Source of the DNA: Hyphomicrobiales bacterium
GTDB taxonomy: Bacteria; Pseudomonadota; Alphaproteobacteria; Rhizobiales; Beijerinckiaceae
Assembly (NCBI GenBank): GCA_930633525.1
Contig: CAKNFP010000001.1
Coordinates: forward strand, 1,218,001 to 1,282,000
Reading direction: 5' to 3'
DNA: 64,000 nucleotides
The notes under the pieces are model-generated. The model saw only the letters and a list, made by a program, of their open reading frames with translations, searched no databases and had not been told where the DNA came from. Positions 1 to 8,717 of this stretch are shown piece after piece (positions within the stretch are counted from its first letter, which is position 1; each line of letters opens with the position of its first letter). Both the position numbers and the translations under genes were made by a program.

Positions 1-201
1 CAGGCCACCGTCCTCGAGCTTCAGCGCATCGCCGTCATTGAGCTGGGAGCCCTCGGGCAGGTGAAGATGGACATGGAGGCCGGCGGCGGCCGTGAAATGC
101 GCGGGCGGGTTGTCGCGCGCGACATGGTCGAGCGAGACCGTATCAACGACGCGCTCCGCCTTCACGGCCGCTTTGCGAACGATGGCTGTGGCCTTTGTCA
201 T
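1..201 (-). CDS. ureE: urease accessory protein UreE, N-terminal part (runs off left edge)
   Basis: The first 67 codons are visible, starting at ATG 199-201; the gene continues beyond base 1. UreE is a cytoplasmic nickel metallochaperone that delivers Ni to the urease apoenzyme. The visible part has the family's N-terminal pattern: a TVSLDHVAR segment followed by a short beta-rich stretch ending LPEGSQLNDGDALKLEDG, which matches the DGDAL/LEDG signature of UreE. The metal-binding C-terminus is out of view. Placement downstream of the urea transporter operon supports the call. One oddity is that the basic R/H-rich stretch usual after LDH.AR is replaced here by DNPPAHFTAA. I infer that urease structural genes continue to the left. 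Confidence 0.75.
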   Translation of the reverse strand, partial: MTKATAIVRKAAVKAERVVDTVSLDHVARDNPPAHFTAAAGLHVHLHLPEGSQLNDGDALKLEDGGL

Positions 202-227
202 TGCACATACCTCTTGGACGTAGAGTA

Positions 228-587
228 TCAGCGGCTGCGGCCGTCGAAAGGCGTGGGGCTCAAGGTCGTGACGTCGACGCCGTCGAGGCAGCGCACATTG
301 ATGGCGCGCATCGGCGTCCCGTCCGGCATCGCGCCTTCCGCGAAGGGTTCAACACCGCAGTTGCCGCAGAACCGATGGCGGATGCGCATGGTATTGAACT
401 GATAGTCCTTCAGCGTGTCCTCGCCAGCCGCGAGCGTGAACTGATCCGCAGGCACGAACGTCATGATGAGGCCGTGCTTGGAGCAGATCGAGCAATTGCA
501 ACTGATGACGTTGGACAGATCGGCTTCCGTCGAGAATTGCACGGCGCCGCAATGACAGCGCCCCTCGAAATGTTGTTTTTCGCTCAT
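228..587 (-). CDS. GFA family (CENP-V/GFA domain) zinc protein
   Basis: A 119-residue protein with the glutathione-dependent formaldehyde-activating enzyme fold. Visible zinc-ligand motifs are CHCGAV near residue 11, CNCSIC near residue 30 and FCGNCG near residue 73, the usual GFA spacing. Family members include Gfa, which speeds S-hydroxymethylglutathione formation, but most are uncharacterised, so the substrate is not predictable. The gene sits between urtE and ureE on the same strand, 26 bases before ureE and 62 after urtE, so it may be co-transcribed with urea uptake and urease genes. That is an unusual neighbour; no functional link to urea metabolism is implied by the sequence itself. 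Confidence 0.85.
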   Translation of the reverse strand: MSEKQHFEGRCHCGAVQFSTEADLSNVISCNCSICSKHGLIMTFVPADQFTLAAGEDTLKDYQFNTMRIRHRFCGNCGVEPFAEGAMPDGTPMRAINVRCLDGVDVTTLSPTPFDGRSR

Positions 588-649
588 CGGTCACCCGCTC
601 ACTGGGCCGCATCGACATGCGGCAGGCGGCATGACTAGCACGAAGTGGC

Positions 650-1345
650 CTAGACGGACAGCTTCTGGCGTACCTCGGTGTCGACCATCTCGGCGCGCGT
701 GCCCGCCAATACCACTTGTCCGCGCTCCATCACCGCGAAGCTGTCGCAGAGATCGCGTGCGAATTCGAAATACTGTTCGACGAGCAGGATCGCCATGTCC
801 CCCTTGTTCCTGAGATAGTCGATCGCGCGGCCGATGTCCTTGATGACCGAGGGCTGGATACCTTCGGTAGGTTCGTCGAGCACGAGCAACCGCGGACGGG
901 TCACGAGGGCGCGGCCGATAGCGAGCTGCTGTTGCTGCCCTCCCGACAGGTCGCCGCCCCGCCGGTGCAGCATGTCCTTCAGCACGGGAAACAGGTCGAA
1001 GATATCCTCGGGGATCGTCTGGTCGCGCCGCTTGAGAGGCGCGAAGCCCGTTTCCAGGTTTTCCTTGACGCTGAGAAGGGGGAAGATCTCTCGTCCCTGC
1101 GGAACGAAGGCAATGCCGTGGCGCGCCCGGTCATAGGGCGGCAGACGTTTCAGATCCTGCCCGTCGAGGCTGATGCTCCCGCGCGAAATCGGCTGCTGCC
1201 CGACGATGGCGCGCAGCAGCGAGGTTTTGCCGACGCCGTTGCGCCCAAGCACGCAGGTGACCTTGCCGATGGCTGCGCTGAGCGAAACGCCACGCAGCGC
1301 CTGGGCGGCGCCATAGTGGAGATCGATGGCGTTAACGGTGAGCAT
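650..1345 (-). CDS. urtE: urea ABC transporter ATP-binding subunit UrtE
   Basis: A 231-residue LivF-type ATPase, the second nucleotide-binding subunit of the high-affinity urea importer UrtABCDE, at the cytoplasmic face of the inner membrane. It shows Walker A GRNGVGKTS (about residues 34-42), the signature LSGGQQQQLAIGRAL and Walker B LLVLDEP followed by TEGIQPSVI, which is characteristic of UrtE. The frame stays open upstream to 1522, but that extension encodes the intergenic palindromic repeat, so ATG 1343-1345 is taken as the start. It is last of the five urt genes. The length is normal for the family. Confidence 0.93.
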   Translation of the reverse strand: MLTVNAIDLHYGAAQALRGVSLSAAIGKVTCVLGRNGVGKTSLLRAIVGQQPISRGSISLDGQDLKRLPPYDRARHGIAFVPQGREIFPLLSVKENLETGFAPLKRRDQTIPEDIFDLFPVLKDMLHRRGGDLSGGQQQQLAIGRALVTRPRLLVLDEPTEGIQPSVIKDIGRAIDYLRNKGDMAILLVEQYFEFARDLCDSFAVMERGQVVLAGTRAEMVDTEVRQKLSV

Positions 1346-1359
1346 GGCCAGGGCTTTCG

Positions 1360-1520
1360 CCCCTTCCCCTTGCGGGGAGGGGTAGGGGGTGGGGGTGGAA
1401 GAGGGGGGATGGTGGCCGTATCCGGCGACGAACGGGGGAAGGTTCTTTTCCGTCTTCATCCGGCCGCTGCCCGATGAATCTCTCCCCGTGAAGGGGAGGG
1501 GTAAGGCTGCTGCGCGCAGC
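1360..1520. repeat. palindromic intergenic mosaic element inside the urt operon
   Basis: The urtD-urtE gap contains two hairpins made of CCCCTTCCCC/GGGGAGGGG-type arms (about 1360-1382 and 1480-1501) separated by a spacer. The same arm vocabulary recurs at 3478-3602, 5371-5508, 15667-15812 and 20899-21005, so this is a dispersed family. It resembles the small palindromic repeats common in Hyphomicrobiales intergenic regions. No coding function is seen. Confidence 0.65.
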
Positions 1521-1539
1521 ATCAGTGATTAATGCCATC

Positions 1540-2298
1540 TCACCGCCCCAGATAGACTTCGATGACGCGCTCATTGGCGGAGACCGCATCGATGGAGCCT
1601 TCGGCCAACACCGATCCCTCGTGCAACACGGTCACCTTGCAATCGAGATCGCGGACGAAGGCCATATCGTGCTCGACAACCACGACCGTATGGTCCCGCG
1701 CGATCTCTCGCAGCAGGCGCGCGGTTTCCTCGGTTTCGGCATCCGTCATGCCGGCCACCGGTTCGTCGACAAGGAGGAGCTTGGGATCCTGGGCGAGCAA
1801 CATCGCGATCTCGAGCCATTGCTTCTGGCCGTGGCTGAGGTCTGCGGCCGGCCGTTCACGATGGTCGATCAGCTGGACCTTTTTCAGAACCTGGTCGATC
1901 TTCTCTTCCGCAATGTGGTTTCGTGCGCCGAACAAGGCCGACCAGGGGCCGCGCTCGCCCTTCAGTGCAAGCCGGATGTTGTCGGCAACGGTGTGGCTCT
2001 CGAAGACGGTCGGCTTCTGGAACTTCCTGCCGATACCGAGCTCGGCGATGGCGGCTTCGTCGAGCTTGGTGAGATCGACCGTGCCGCCAAACATGACATC
2101 ACCCTCGTCGGGCCGTGTCTTGCCGGTGATCACGTCCATCATCGTGGTCTTGCCCGCGCCGTTCGGCCCGATGATCGCGCGCATTTCATTGGGCGCCATG
2201 GCGAGCGACAAGTTGTTCAGGGCGCGGAACCCGTCGAAGGTGACATTGACACCGTCGAGATAGAGGAGCGCGCTGGTCAGCGTCGTATTGAGCATCAC
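1540..2298 (-). CDS. urtD: urea ABC transporter ATP-binding subunit UrtD
   Basis: A 252-residue LivG-type ATPase energising urea import. Walker A GPNGAGKTT lies near residues 44-52, followed by a Q-loop region (GIGRKFQKPTVFE, typical of UrtD), the signature LSHGQKQWLEIAMLL and Walker B LLLVDEPVAGM, with the switch histidine in VVVVEHDMAF. The ATG at 2296-2298 follows the urtC stop by only 2 bases, implying translational coupling. Family length is normal. A second in-frame start one codon later is possible (MMLN). Confidence 0.95.
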   Translation of the reverse strand: MMLNTTLTSALLYLDGVNVTFDGFRALNNLSLAMAPNEMRAIIGPNGAGKTTMMDVITGKTRPDEGDVMFGGTVDLTKLDEAAIAELGIGRKFQKPTVFESHTVADNIRLALKGERGPWSALFGARNHIAEEKIDQVLKKVQLIDHRERPAADLSHGQKQWLEIAMLLAQDPKLLLVDEPVAGMTDAETEETARLLREIARDHTVVVVEHDMAFVRDLDCKVTVLHEGSVLAEGSIDAVSANERVIEVYLGR

Positions 2299-2300
2299 AT

Positions 2301-3443
2301 CTACTCCGCGGCCGGTTGCGGCACGGGTGCGCCGGCCACGCCATCATCGGCACGGCGACGGCTGAATTTCTGGAAGAGGCCCAGGATGCCCTTGGGCATA
2401 TACAGCGTGACCAGGACGAAGAGCGCGCCAAGGGCGAAGAGCCAGATTTCCGGCAACGCCCCGGTGAGCCAGGTCTTGGCGAAATTCACCACCACGGCGC
2501 CCAGCGCTGCCCCGACGAGGGTGCCACGTCCCCCGACGGCAACCCAGATCACCGCTTCGATGGAATTGGCGGGTGCGAACTCCTGCGGGTTGATGATGCC
2601 GACCTGCGGCACGTAGAGCGCGCCGGCGATACCGGCCATCATCGCCGAGACCGTGAAGGCGAGGAGCTTGTAGTGCTCGACGCGATAGCCGAGGAAGCGC
2701 GCCCGCGATTCCGCATCGCGGATGGCGATCAGCACCTTGCCGTAGGTGGACGTCACCATCACCCGCGCGACGAGATAGCCAAGAGCCAGCGCCAGCGCGC
2801 TGACGGCGAAGAGCGTCACGCGCATGCCCTGCGCCTGGATACTGAAGCCGAGCAGGTCCTTGAAGTCGGTCAAGCCGTTGTTGCCGCCGAAGCCCATGTC
2901 GTTGCGGAAGAAGGCGAGCAGCAAGGCGAAGGTCATCGCCTGGGTGATGATGGAGAGATAGACGCCCGTGACGCGCGAGCGGAAGGCGAGCCAGCCGAAG
3001 ACGAAGGCGAGCAGCCCGGGAACCAGCGCCACCATCAGCATGGCGAAGGGGAAGGACGAGAAGCCGTACCAGTACCAGGGCAGTTCCTGCCAGTTCAGGA
3101 ACACCATGAAATCAGGCAGCACCGGATTGCCATAGACCCCGCGCGTGCCGATCTGGCGCATGAGATACATGCCCATGGCATAACCGCCGAGCGCGAAGAA
3201 CGCGCCATGTCCCAGCGAAAGGATACCGCAGTAGCCCCATACGAGATCGAGGGCGACGGCGAGCAGGGCATAGCAGAGATACTTGCCCATCAGCGAGACG
3301 GCGTAGGTCGGTACATGCAACGGGGAGGTCGGAGGCAACATGAGATTGGAGGCCGCGACGAGCACGGTCACGGCCGCGAGAATGCCGAGGAAGATCCGCC
3401 CCTTGCCATCGATCAGCCTGAGGATGAAGGGCTGGCGGATCAT
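2301..3443 (-). CDS. urtC: urea ABC transporter permease UrtC
   Basis: A 380-residue LivM-type inner-membrane permease. At least eight hydrophobic segments are visible, beginning with one around residues 17-40. The conserved GHGAFFALGGYAMGMYLM motif near residue 77 and the cytoplasmic EAA-like loop around VLIAIRDAESRARFLGY, which contacts the ATPases, are characteristic of the LivM/UrtC branch. A Pro/Ala-rich tail follows the last membrane segment. It lies between urtB and urtD in the canonical order; the 265-base gap to urtB contains a palindromic repeat. Confidence 0.94.
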   Translation of the reverse strand: MIRQPFILRLIDGKGRIFLGILAAVTVLVAASNLMLPPTSPLHVPTYAVSLMGKYLCYALLAVALDLVWGYCGILSLGHGAFFALGGYAMGMYLMRQIGTRGVYGNPVLPDFMVFLNWQELPWYWYGFSSFPFAMLMVALVPGLLAFVFGWLAFRSRVTGVYLSIITQAMTFALLLAFFRNDMGFGGNNGLTDFKDLLGFSIQAQGMRVTLFAVSALALALGYLVARVMVTSTYGKVLIAIRDAESRARFLGYRVEHYKLLAFTVSAMMAGIAGALYVPQVGIINPQEFAPANSIEAVIWVAVGGRGTLVGAALGAVVVNFAKTWLTGALPEIWLFALGALFVLVTLYMPKGILGLFQKFSRRRADDGVAGAPVPQPAAE

Positions 3444-3477
3444 GAAGCTGCTCCCGTATGGCCGAGCGCGGCCATGA

Positions 3478-3602
3478 TCCTCCCCCTCCAGGGGGAGGTG
3501 GCGCCGTGAAACGGCGACGGAGGGGGCCCGATGGGCATGGTGATATCGGCCCCACCCGACTCCGAGCTTTGCTCGGAGCCACCCTCCCCTTGAGGGGAGG
3601 GA
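3478..3602. repeat. palindromic intergenic mosaic element between urtB and urtC
   Basis: Three consecutive hairpins: CCTCCCCCT/AGGGGGAGG at 3479-3498, CTCCGAGC/GCTCGGAG around 3560-3578, and CCCTCCCCTTGAGGGGAGGG at 3582-3601. It belongs to the same element family as the repeat in the urtD-urtE gap. Confidence 0.65.
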
Positions 3603-3708
3603 TCACGGCGCGGCGCTTCCAAGTGCAATTTACCCAACTGCAATTGACCGGTCTCGATTGGATAAAGGGTGCCCATCGAACGGTGCATGCCAAGTGAGAT
3701 ATCCATCA

Positions 3709-5310
3709 TCATGCTTCCACCGAGCGACCCTTGAGGGCGAAGAGCCCGCGCGGCCTTTTCTGGATGAACAGGATCAGGAAGACGAGGAGGAGGATCTTGC
3801 CCAGCACGGCGCCCGCGTAGGGCTCGAGAAACTTGTTGGCGACGCCGAGCGTGAGCGCCGAGACGAAGGTTCCCCAGAGATTGCCGACGCCGCCGAAGAC
3901 CACGACCATGAAGGAATCGATGATGTAGCTCTGGCCGAGGTTCGGCGAGACGTTGTCGATCTGCGACAGCGCCACGCCGGCGACGCCGGCGATCCCGGAT
4001 CCCAGCGCGAAGGCGAGCATGTCCACGCGCGGTGTGCGAATGCCCATGGCCGATGCCATGCGGCGGTTCTGGGTCACCGCGCGCATCCGGAGGCCGAAAG
4101 GCGTCAGCTTGAGCACGGCGATCAGGCCGAGGAAGACACACAGGCTGAAGATGACGATCCACAACCGGCCGTAGGTGATCGTGACGCCCATGATGTCAAA
4201 CGCGCCCGCCATGTAGGATGGCGCGCCGACCTCCCGGTTCGTCGGCCCGAATATTGAACGCACGGCCTGCTGCAGGATGAGGCTGATGCCCCAGGTGGCG
4301 AGCAGCGTTTCCAGCGGCCGGCCGTAGAGGTGACGGATTACCAGGCGCTCGATGAGGGCACCAACGCCGCCCGCGACCAGGAAGGCGAGCGGCAGGGCGA
4401 CAGGCAGCGACCAGTCGAACAGGCCGGGGAAGCGGGTGCGGCAGATCTCCTGCACCACGAAGGTGGTGTAGGCGCCGATCATCACCATTTCGCCGTGCGC
4501 CATGTTGATGATACCCATCACGCCGAAGGTGATGGCGAGGCCAATGGCCGCGAGCAGCAGCACGGAACCGAGCGACAGCCCGTACCAGATGTTCTGGACG
4601 GTGGCGGCGATCGCGAGCCGGCGTTCGATGGTGGCGATGGCGGTCTCGGCGGCGAGCTTGAGCACCGGCGAGCCACGTCCCGCGACCTGGGTGAGCATGG
4701 AGTGCGCGTCCTGGTCACCGCGCGCCGCGACGATATCAACGGCCGCAATGCGATCGGCGTCCGCGATGCCGTCGGCGGTGAGGAAAATGGCGGCCTGGGC
4801 CTGTAGCAGGGCCTTTTTTACGCTGTCGTCGCGCTCGGCCGCGATGGCCTTGGCGAGGGCAGGCAAGGTCGCCGCGTCGCGAGAGCGGAAGACGGCCTCG
4901 GCCGCTTGCCGGCGCTTGGAGGCTTCCGGCGACATGAGCGTCAGCGTGCCGACCGCGGCTTCCACGGCGCGCCGCACACGATTGTTGAGGCGCACGGGCT
5001 TGAGACCGGTGGGTGCCGGTGTCACCGCCTCGCCCGTGGCCGCATCGCGGAAGGCCCCGCCCGCGTCCTTGTAGAAAAGGGCCTTGTCCGAGGGGCGATA
5101 CAGCAGGCGGTTATCGCCCAAGGCGTTGAGCGCGGCCTCAGCGGTCGGCGCGCCGCTTTCGGCGACTGCCGCGACGCCTTTCTCGATATCCGCGTAATTG
5201 TCTGTAGCGAGCGTGGCGAAGGCCGCGCGCATGTCCTGCGCCAGGGCGGGCTGCAGGATGGCGGCCATGAGGACGCCGAGAAGCGATAAAAGCCTAATCA
5301 TTGACGACAT
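3709..5310 (-). CDS. urtB: urea ABC transporter permease UrtB
   Basis: A 533-residue LivH-type permease. It begins with a signal peptide (about residues 1-24, ending ALAQ), then has an approximately 210-residue Ala-rich periplasmic domain with helical-repeat character, which is normal for UrtB and absent from amino-acid LivH proteins. The membrane domain starts near residue 240 (NIWYGLSLGSVLLLAAIGLAITFG). The motif NMAHGEMVMIGAYTTFVVQ is diagnostic for this family. It is the second gene of the operon, about 250 bases downstream of urtA, with a palindromic element in the gap. Confidence 0.94.
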   Translation of the reverse strand: MSSMIRLLSLLGVLMAAILQPALAQDMRAAFATLATDNYADIEKGVAAVAESGAPTAEAALNALGDNRLLYRPSDKALFYKDAGGAFRDAATGEAVTPAPTGLKPVRLNNRVRRAVEAAVGTLTLMSPEASKRRQAAEAVFRSRDAATLPALAKAIAAERDDSVKKALLQAQAAIFLTADGIADADRIAAVDIVAARGDQDAHSMLTQVAGRGSPVLKLAAETAIATIERRLAIAATVQNIWYGLSLGSVLLLAAIGLAITFGVMGIINMAHGEMVMIGAYTTFVVQEICRTRFPGLFDWSLPVALPLAFLVAGGVGALIERLVIRHLYGRPLETLLATWGISLILQQAVRSIFGPTNREVGAPSYMAGAFDIMGVTITYGRLWIVIFSLCVFLGLIAVLKLTPFGLRMRAVTQNRRMASAMGIRTPRVDMLAFALGSGIAGVAGVALSQIDNVSPNLGQSYIIDSFMVVVFGGVGNLWGTFVSALTLGVANKFLEPYAGAVLGKILLLVFLILFIQKRPRGLFALKGRSVEA

Positions 5311-5370
5311 GGGAGCCCGCCCGCTTGGCCTTCCCCAGATGGCCGAGCCATCGCATGGGGCGTTTGGGTT

Positions 5371-5508
5371 CCCTCTCCCCGGTGGGGAGAGGGTAGGGTG
5401 AGGGGAACGCGTCTTTCCGTGGGGGGAGACGTGACTTTCTATAGAGGGAATTTTTCCCTCACCCGGCCGCTTCGCGGCCGACCACCTCTCCCTAACGGGG
5501 AGAGGTGA
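5371..5508. repeat. palindromic intergenic mosaic element between urtA and urtB
   Basis: Two hairpin modules, CCCTCTCCCCGG/GGGGAGAGGG at 5371-5391 and a compound CCTCACCCGGCCGC/GCGGCCGACC plus CCTCTCCCTAACGGGGAGAGG module to about 5506, separated by roughly 65 bases. It is the clearest full-length example of the family in the window. Confidence 0.65.
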
Positions 5509-5563
5509 AAAGCCGCTCCGGCCTATGCGCTACCCTGCACCGGCGGGGGAGTGCGCGTTCCGG

Positions 5564-6874
5564 TTACTTCGCAGCCGCCTGCGCGCCCTGGCCACCGCAC
5601 TTGCCCGTCTTCACGTTGAAATTGCCGCAAGACAGGGGAGCTCTCCAGTCGGAGATCAGGTCCTTGGAACCTTCGAGGTAGTCGGACCACTCGTCGCCGA
5701 CGACGAGGCCAGGCGTCTGGGACACGATGTTGAACTGGCCGTTGTCCTGAATCTCACCGATGAGGACGGGCTTGGTGATGTGGTGGTTCGGCATCATTGC
5801 CGAATAGCCACCGGACAGATTCGGCACCGAGACGCCGACGAGCGCGTCGATCACCTTGTCAGGATCCGTGCTGCCCGCCTTCTCGACGGCCTTCACCCAC
5901 ATGTTGAAGCCGATGTAGTGAGCCTCCATCGGATCGTTGGTGACGCGCTTGTCGTTCTTGGTGAAGCCCTTCCAAGTCTTGATGAACTCGGCATTCTCCG
6001 GCACGTCGACGGACTGGAAGTAGTTCCAGGCGGCGAGATGGCCGACGAGCGGCTTGGTGTCGATGCCGGCCAGTTCTTCCTCGCCGACCGAGAACGCGAC
6101 GACCGGGATGTCGGTGGCCTTGATGCCCTGATTGGCAAGTTCCTTGTAGAATGGCACGTTGGCATCGCCATTGATCGTCGAGACAACGGCGGTCTTCTTG
6201 CCGGATGATCCGAATTTCTTGATGTCGGCTACGATCGTCTGCCAGTCGGAATGGCCGAACGGCGTGTAGTTGATCATGATATCTTCGGACTTGACGCCTT
6301 TCTGCTGGAGATAGGCTTCGAGGATCTTGTTGGTCGTGCGCGGGTAGACATAGTCCGTACCCGCCAGCACCCAGCGTTGTACGCCTTCGTTCTCCATCAG
6401 ATAGTCGACCGCGGGGATGGCCTGCTGGTTCGGCGCCGCGCCGGTGTAGAAGATATTCCGCGAGGATTCCTCTCCCTCGTATTGAACGGGATAGAAGAGG
6501 ATGCCGTTCAGCTCTTCAAAGACCGGCAGGACGGATTTACGGGACACCGAGGTCCACGCGCCGAAGACTGCGGCGACCTTGTCCTTTGTCAGAAGTTCGC
6601 GTGCCTTTTCGGCAAATAGCGGCCAGTTCGATGCGGGATCAACGACCACCGCTTCCAGTTTCTTGCCGAGGACACCGCCCTTCTTGTTTTGCTCTTCGAT
6701 GAGCATCAGCATAACGTCTTTCAACGTCGTTTCGCTGATCGCCATCGTACCGGACAAGGAATGAAGGACACCCACCTTGATGGTGTCGTCTGCGGCGTGA
6801 GGGGCTCCCCCTGAAATCGCCAGGCCGGTTGCAAGAGCAAGGGCGGCGCATGCACGTCTCAAGCCATTCTTCAT
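5564..6874 (-). CDS. urtA: urea ABC transporter substrate-binding protein UrtA
   Basis: A 436-residue periplasmic binding protein of the amide/urea family. The signal peptide covers about residues 1-28 (ALALATGLAISGGAPHA). The mature start DDTIKVGVLHSLSGTMAISET and the downstream FYPVQYEGEESSRNIFYTGAAPNQ stretch are signature UrtA segments; the latter contributes to amide binding in FmdD/UrtA proteins. It is first in the urtABCDE operon and preceded by a 700-base divergent region that should hold the operon promoter. In related bacteria the operon is induced by nitrogen limitation through NtrC. I could not identify a convincing NtrC or sigma-54 site. Confidence 0.95.
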   Translation of the reverse strand: MKNGLRRACAALALATGLAISGGAPHAADDTIKVGVLHSLSGTMAISETTLKDVMLMLIEEQNKKGGVLGKKLEAVVVDPASNWPLFAEKARELLTKDKVAAVFGAWTSVSRKSVLPVFEELNGILFYPVQYEGEESSRNIFYTGAAPNQQAIPAVDYLMENEGVQRWVLAGTDYVYPRTTNKILEAYLQQKGVKSEDIMINYTPFGHSDWQTIVADIKKFGSSGKKTAVVSTINGDANVPFYKELANQGIKATDIPVVAFSVGEEELAGIDTKPLVGHLAAWNYFQSVDVPENAEFIKTWKGFTKNDKRVTNDPMEAHYIGFNMWVKAVEKAGSTDPDKVIDALVGVSVPNLSGGYSAMMPNHHITKPVLIGEIQDNGQFNIVSQTPGLVVGDEWSDYLEGSKDLISDWRAPLSCGNFNVKTGKCGGQGAQAAAK

Positions 6875-7574
6875 GTTTGACGTCTCCCACCTCGGGATTG
6901 TTGGCGGGAGAAATCTCGCAAGGCTTGTGCCAGCGGATGGGAAGTAGCCGCGGGAGCCCTTTCCATAGGGAAAGTCCTCGCTTTAGCCGGACCGCGAGAG
7001 GAGCTCTGGATCGACCTGCAATTTGATCTGGCTATATTTTAGGCGGTGCTGGTCTGGGGCAGAAAAGATGCCTATGCTTTATGCATTCTGGATGTTGCTT
7101 GGGCGTAAGCTGCACGCCAGCAGCGATAAAGCCACGATTCGGGGCGTTCGGTGCCCCGCCGGCAGTCATGGTTACACGAATTCGTGATTCCAACGTCGGT
7201 GGCGGTCTGCTGGCTCGCCGTTCGCGCTCCATGCGTCGGCACTTCCATCGGGAATGTATTATCAAGTATTCATCGTGGTATAATGCGCTGAGATGCGTTT
7301 ATTTCTCAAATGCTTCGCATGGACGCATGTCTACATTGAATTTAGAATAAATCTAAAATGAGCAATAGCGCTTTTTATTGCGCTGCGCGCGTTGCTTTCT
7401 CGTCTGAAATATGACCATTTCCGCTTGGTGCGTGGTGACGTTGCGGGTGTGTCGGCCGAATTTGGAGCCGTTATCTCACCCAGCGTTAGCGCGGGGTAAG
7501 AAGGGGCTGTCTTCGCTCGCTTTTGGGGGGCAGTCGTCGATTAACGGCGGAATGGAACGGGTCAGGAGGAGTTC
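6875..7574. other. divergent regulatory region between urtA and fbpA
   Basis: A 700-base gene-free stretch between divergently transcribed operons. The part from about 7255 to 7400 is clearly AT-richer than its surroundings and contains an Irr-like iron box (separate entry). Short open frames here have no recognisable protein character. It presumably holds promoters for both operons. Confidence 0.6.
7341..7357. promoter_or_regulatory. candidate Irr box / iron control element (ICE)
   Basis: The 17-base sequence TTTAGAATAAATCTAAA is an inverted repeat (TTTAGA, 5-base centre, TCTAAA). It matches the rhizobial Irr operator pattern as I recall it (TTTAGAA, three bases, TTCTAAA) at all but one fixed position. 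It lies about 218 bases upstream of the ferric iron binding-protein gene fbpA, in an AT-rich promoter-like stretch. Irr is the main haem/iron-status regulator in Hyphomicrobiales, so this is a plausible iron-responsive site. The distance to the start codon is longish, and binding is inferred. Confidence 0.55.
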
Positions 7575-8612
7575 ATGTCCATCAATCGGATCGCAAGGAT
7601 TGCTTGCCTCGCCGGCATTGCAGGTCTTTCGGCAGGCTTCTCCACGGCGGCTTCCGCTGCAGAGGAAGTGACACTCTACACGACCCGCGAGCCGGGCCTG
7701 ATCAAGCCGTTGCTCGACGCGTTCACCGAGAAGAGCGGGATTCAGGTCAAGACGCTGTTCGTCAAGGATGGCCTGGCCGAGCGCGTTGCGACCGAGGGCG
7801 CGAATTCGCCCGCCGATGTCCTGATGACGGTCGATTTCGGCAATTTGATTGATCTCGTCGACAAGGGCGTCGTGCAGCCGGTGAAGTCGGACGCGCTGAA
7901 CGCCGCGATCCCGGCCAACCTGCGCGATGCAGATGGCCGCTGGTTCGCGCTGTCGACCCGCGCGCGCGTTCTTTATGCATCCAAGGACCGCACGGATCTG
8001 AAGTCCTTCACCTATGAGGATCTGGCCGATCCCAAGTGGAAGGGCAAGGTTTGCATCCGCGCCGGCCAGCATCCCTACAATACCGCGCTGATCGCCACGA
8101 TCATCGCCAAGGATGGCCAGGCGAAAGCCGAGGAATGGCTGAAGGGCGTGAAGGCCAATCTCGCGCGCAAGGCCGGTGGTGGCGACCGCGATGTCGCGCG
8201 CGACATCTTGGGCGGCATCTGCGACATCGGCATTGCCAATTCCTATTATGTCGGCCTGATGCGCTCGGGCGCCGGTGGACCCGACCAGGTTAAGTGGGGC
8301 GAGGCCATCAACGTCATCCTGCCGACCTTCGAGAAGGGTGGCACGCATGTGAACGTCTCCGGCGCGGCTGTCGCCAAGAACGCTCCCCATGCGGCCAACG
8401 CCGTGAAGCTGCTTGAATTCCTGGTGTCCGACGAGGCTCAGGAGCTCTATGCCAAGGCGAACTTCGAATATCCGGTGAAGCCCGGCGTGAAGGCGGACCC
8501 GATCATCGCCAGCTTCGGCGAGCTGAAGATCGATCCGGCCGAGCTCAGCGCCATCGGCAAGAACCGCAAGGCGGCCAGCGAGCTCGCCGACAAGGTCGGC
8601 TTCGATAACTAA
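7575..8612 (+). CDS. fbpA: ferric iron ABC transporter substrate-binding protein (FbpA/AfuA family)
   Basis: A 345-residue periplasmic Fe(III)-binding protein. The signal peptide spans residues 1-28 with cleavage after ASA; the mature chain opens EEVTLYTTREPGLI, as in FbpA. The iron-coordinating tyrosine pair is visible as NSYYVGL (Y224, Y225), together with the early Tyr35. An AGGAG ribosome site lies 5-7 bases before ATG 7575. The permease gene fbpB follows about 100 bases downstream, after a strong hairpin. An Irr-like box upstream suggests iron control. No TonB-dependent receptor or ATPase gene is nearby. Confidence 0.92.
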   Translation: MSINRIARIACLAGIAGLSAGFSTAASAAEEVTLYTTREPGLIKPLLDAFTEKSGIQVKTLFVKDGLAERVATEGANSPADVLMTVDFGNLIDLVDKGVVQPVKSDALNAAIPANLRDADGRWFALSTRARVLYASKDRTDLKSFTYEDLADPKWKGKVCIRAGQHPYNTALIATIIAKDGQAKAEEWLKGVKANLARKAGGGDRDVARDILGGICDIGIANSYYVGLMRSGAGGPDQVKWGEAINVILPTFEKGGTHVNVSGAAVAKNAPHAANAVKLLEFLVSDEAQELYAKANFEYPVKPGVKADPIIASFGELKIDPAELSAIGKNRKAASELADKVGFDN

Positions 8613-8626
8613 CTGCGCGTGACGCG

Positions 8627-8649
8627 CCCCTCCCCGTCGTGGGGAGGGG
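8627..8649 (+). terminator. GC-rich hairpin between fbpA and fbpB
   Basis: A perfect 9-base stem, CCCCTCCCC / GGGGAGGGG, with a 5-base loop, 15 bases after the fbpA stop codon. No T-run follows, so it is more likely an mRNA-stabilising or attenuating hairpin, giving more binding protein than permease, than a full terminator. The arms match the dispersed palindromic family. Confidence 0.5.
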
Positions 8650-8717
8650 ACCGTGCCATGTTCAAGCCGCGGCCCTCCATGGTGGCTGCGGCTTCTTGCC
8701 GTGTCAGAGCCACCTGA

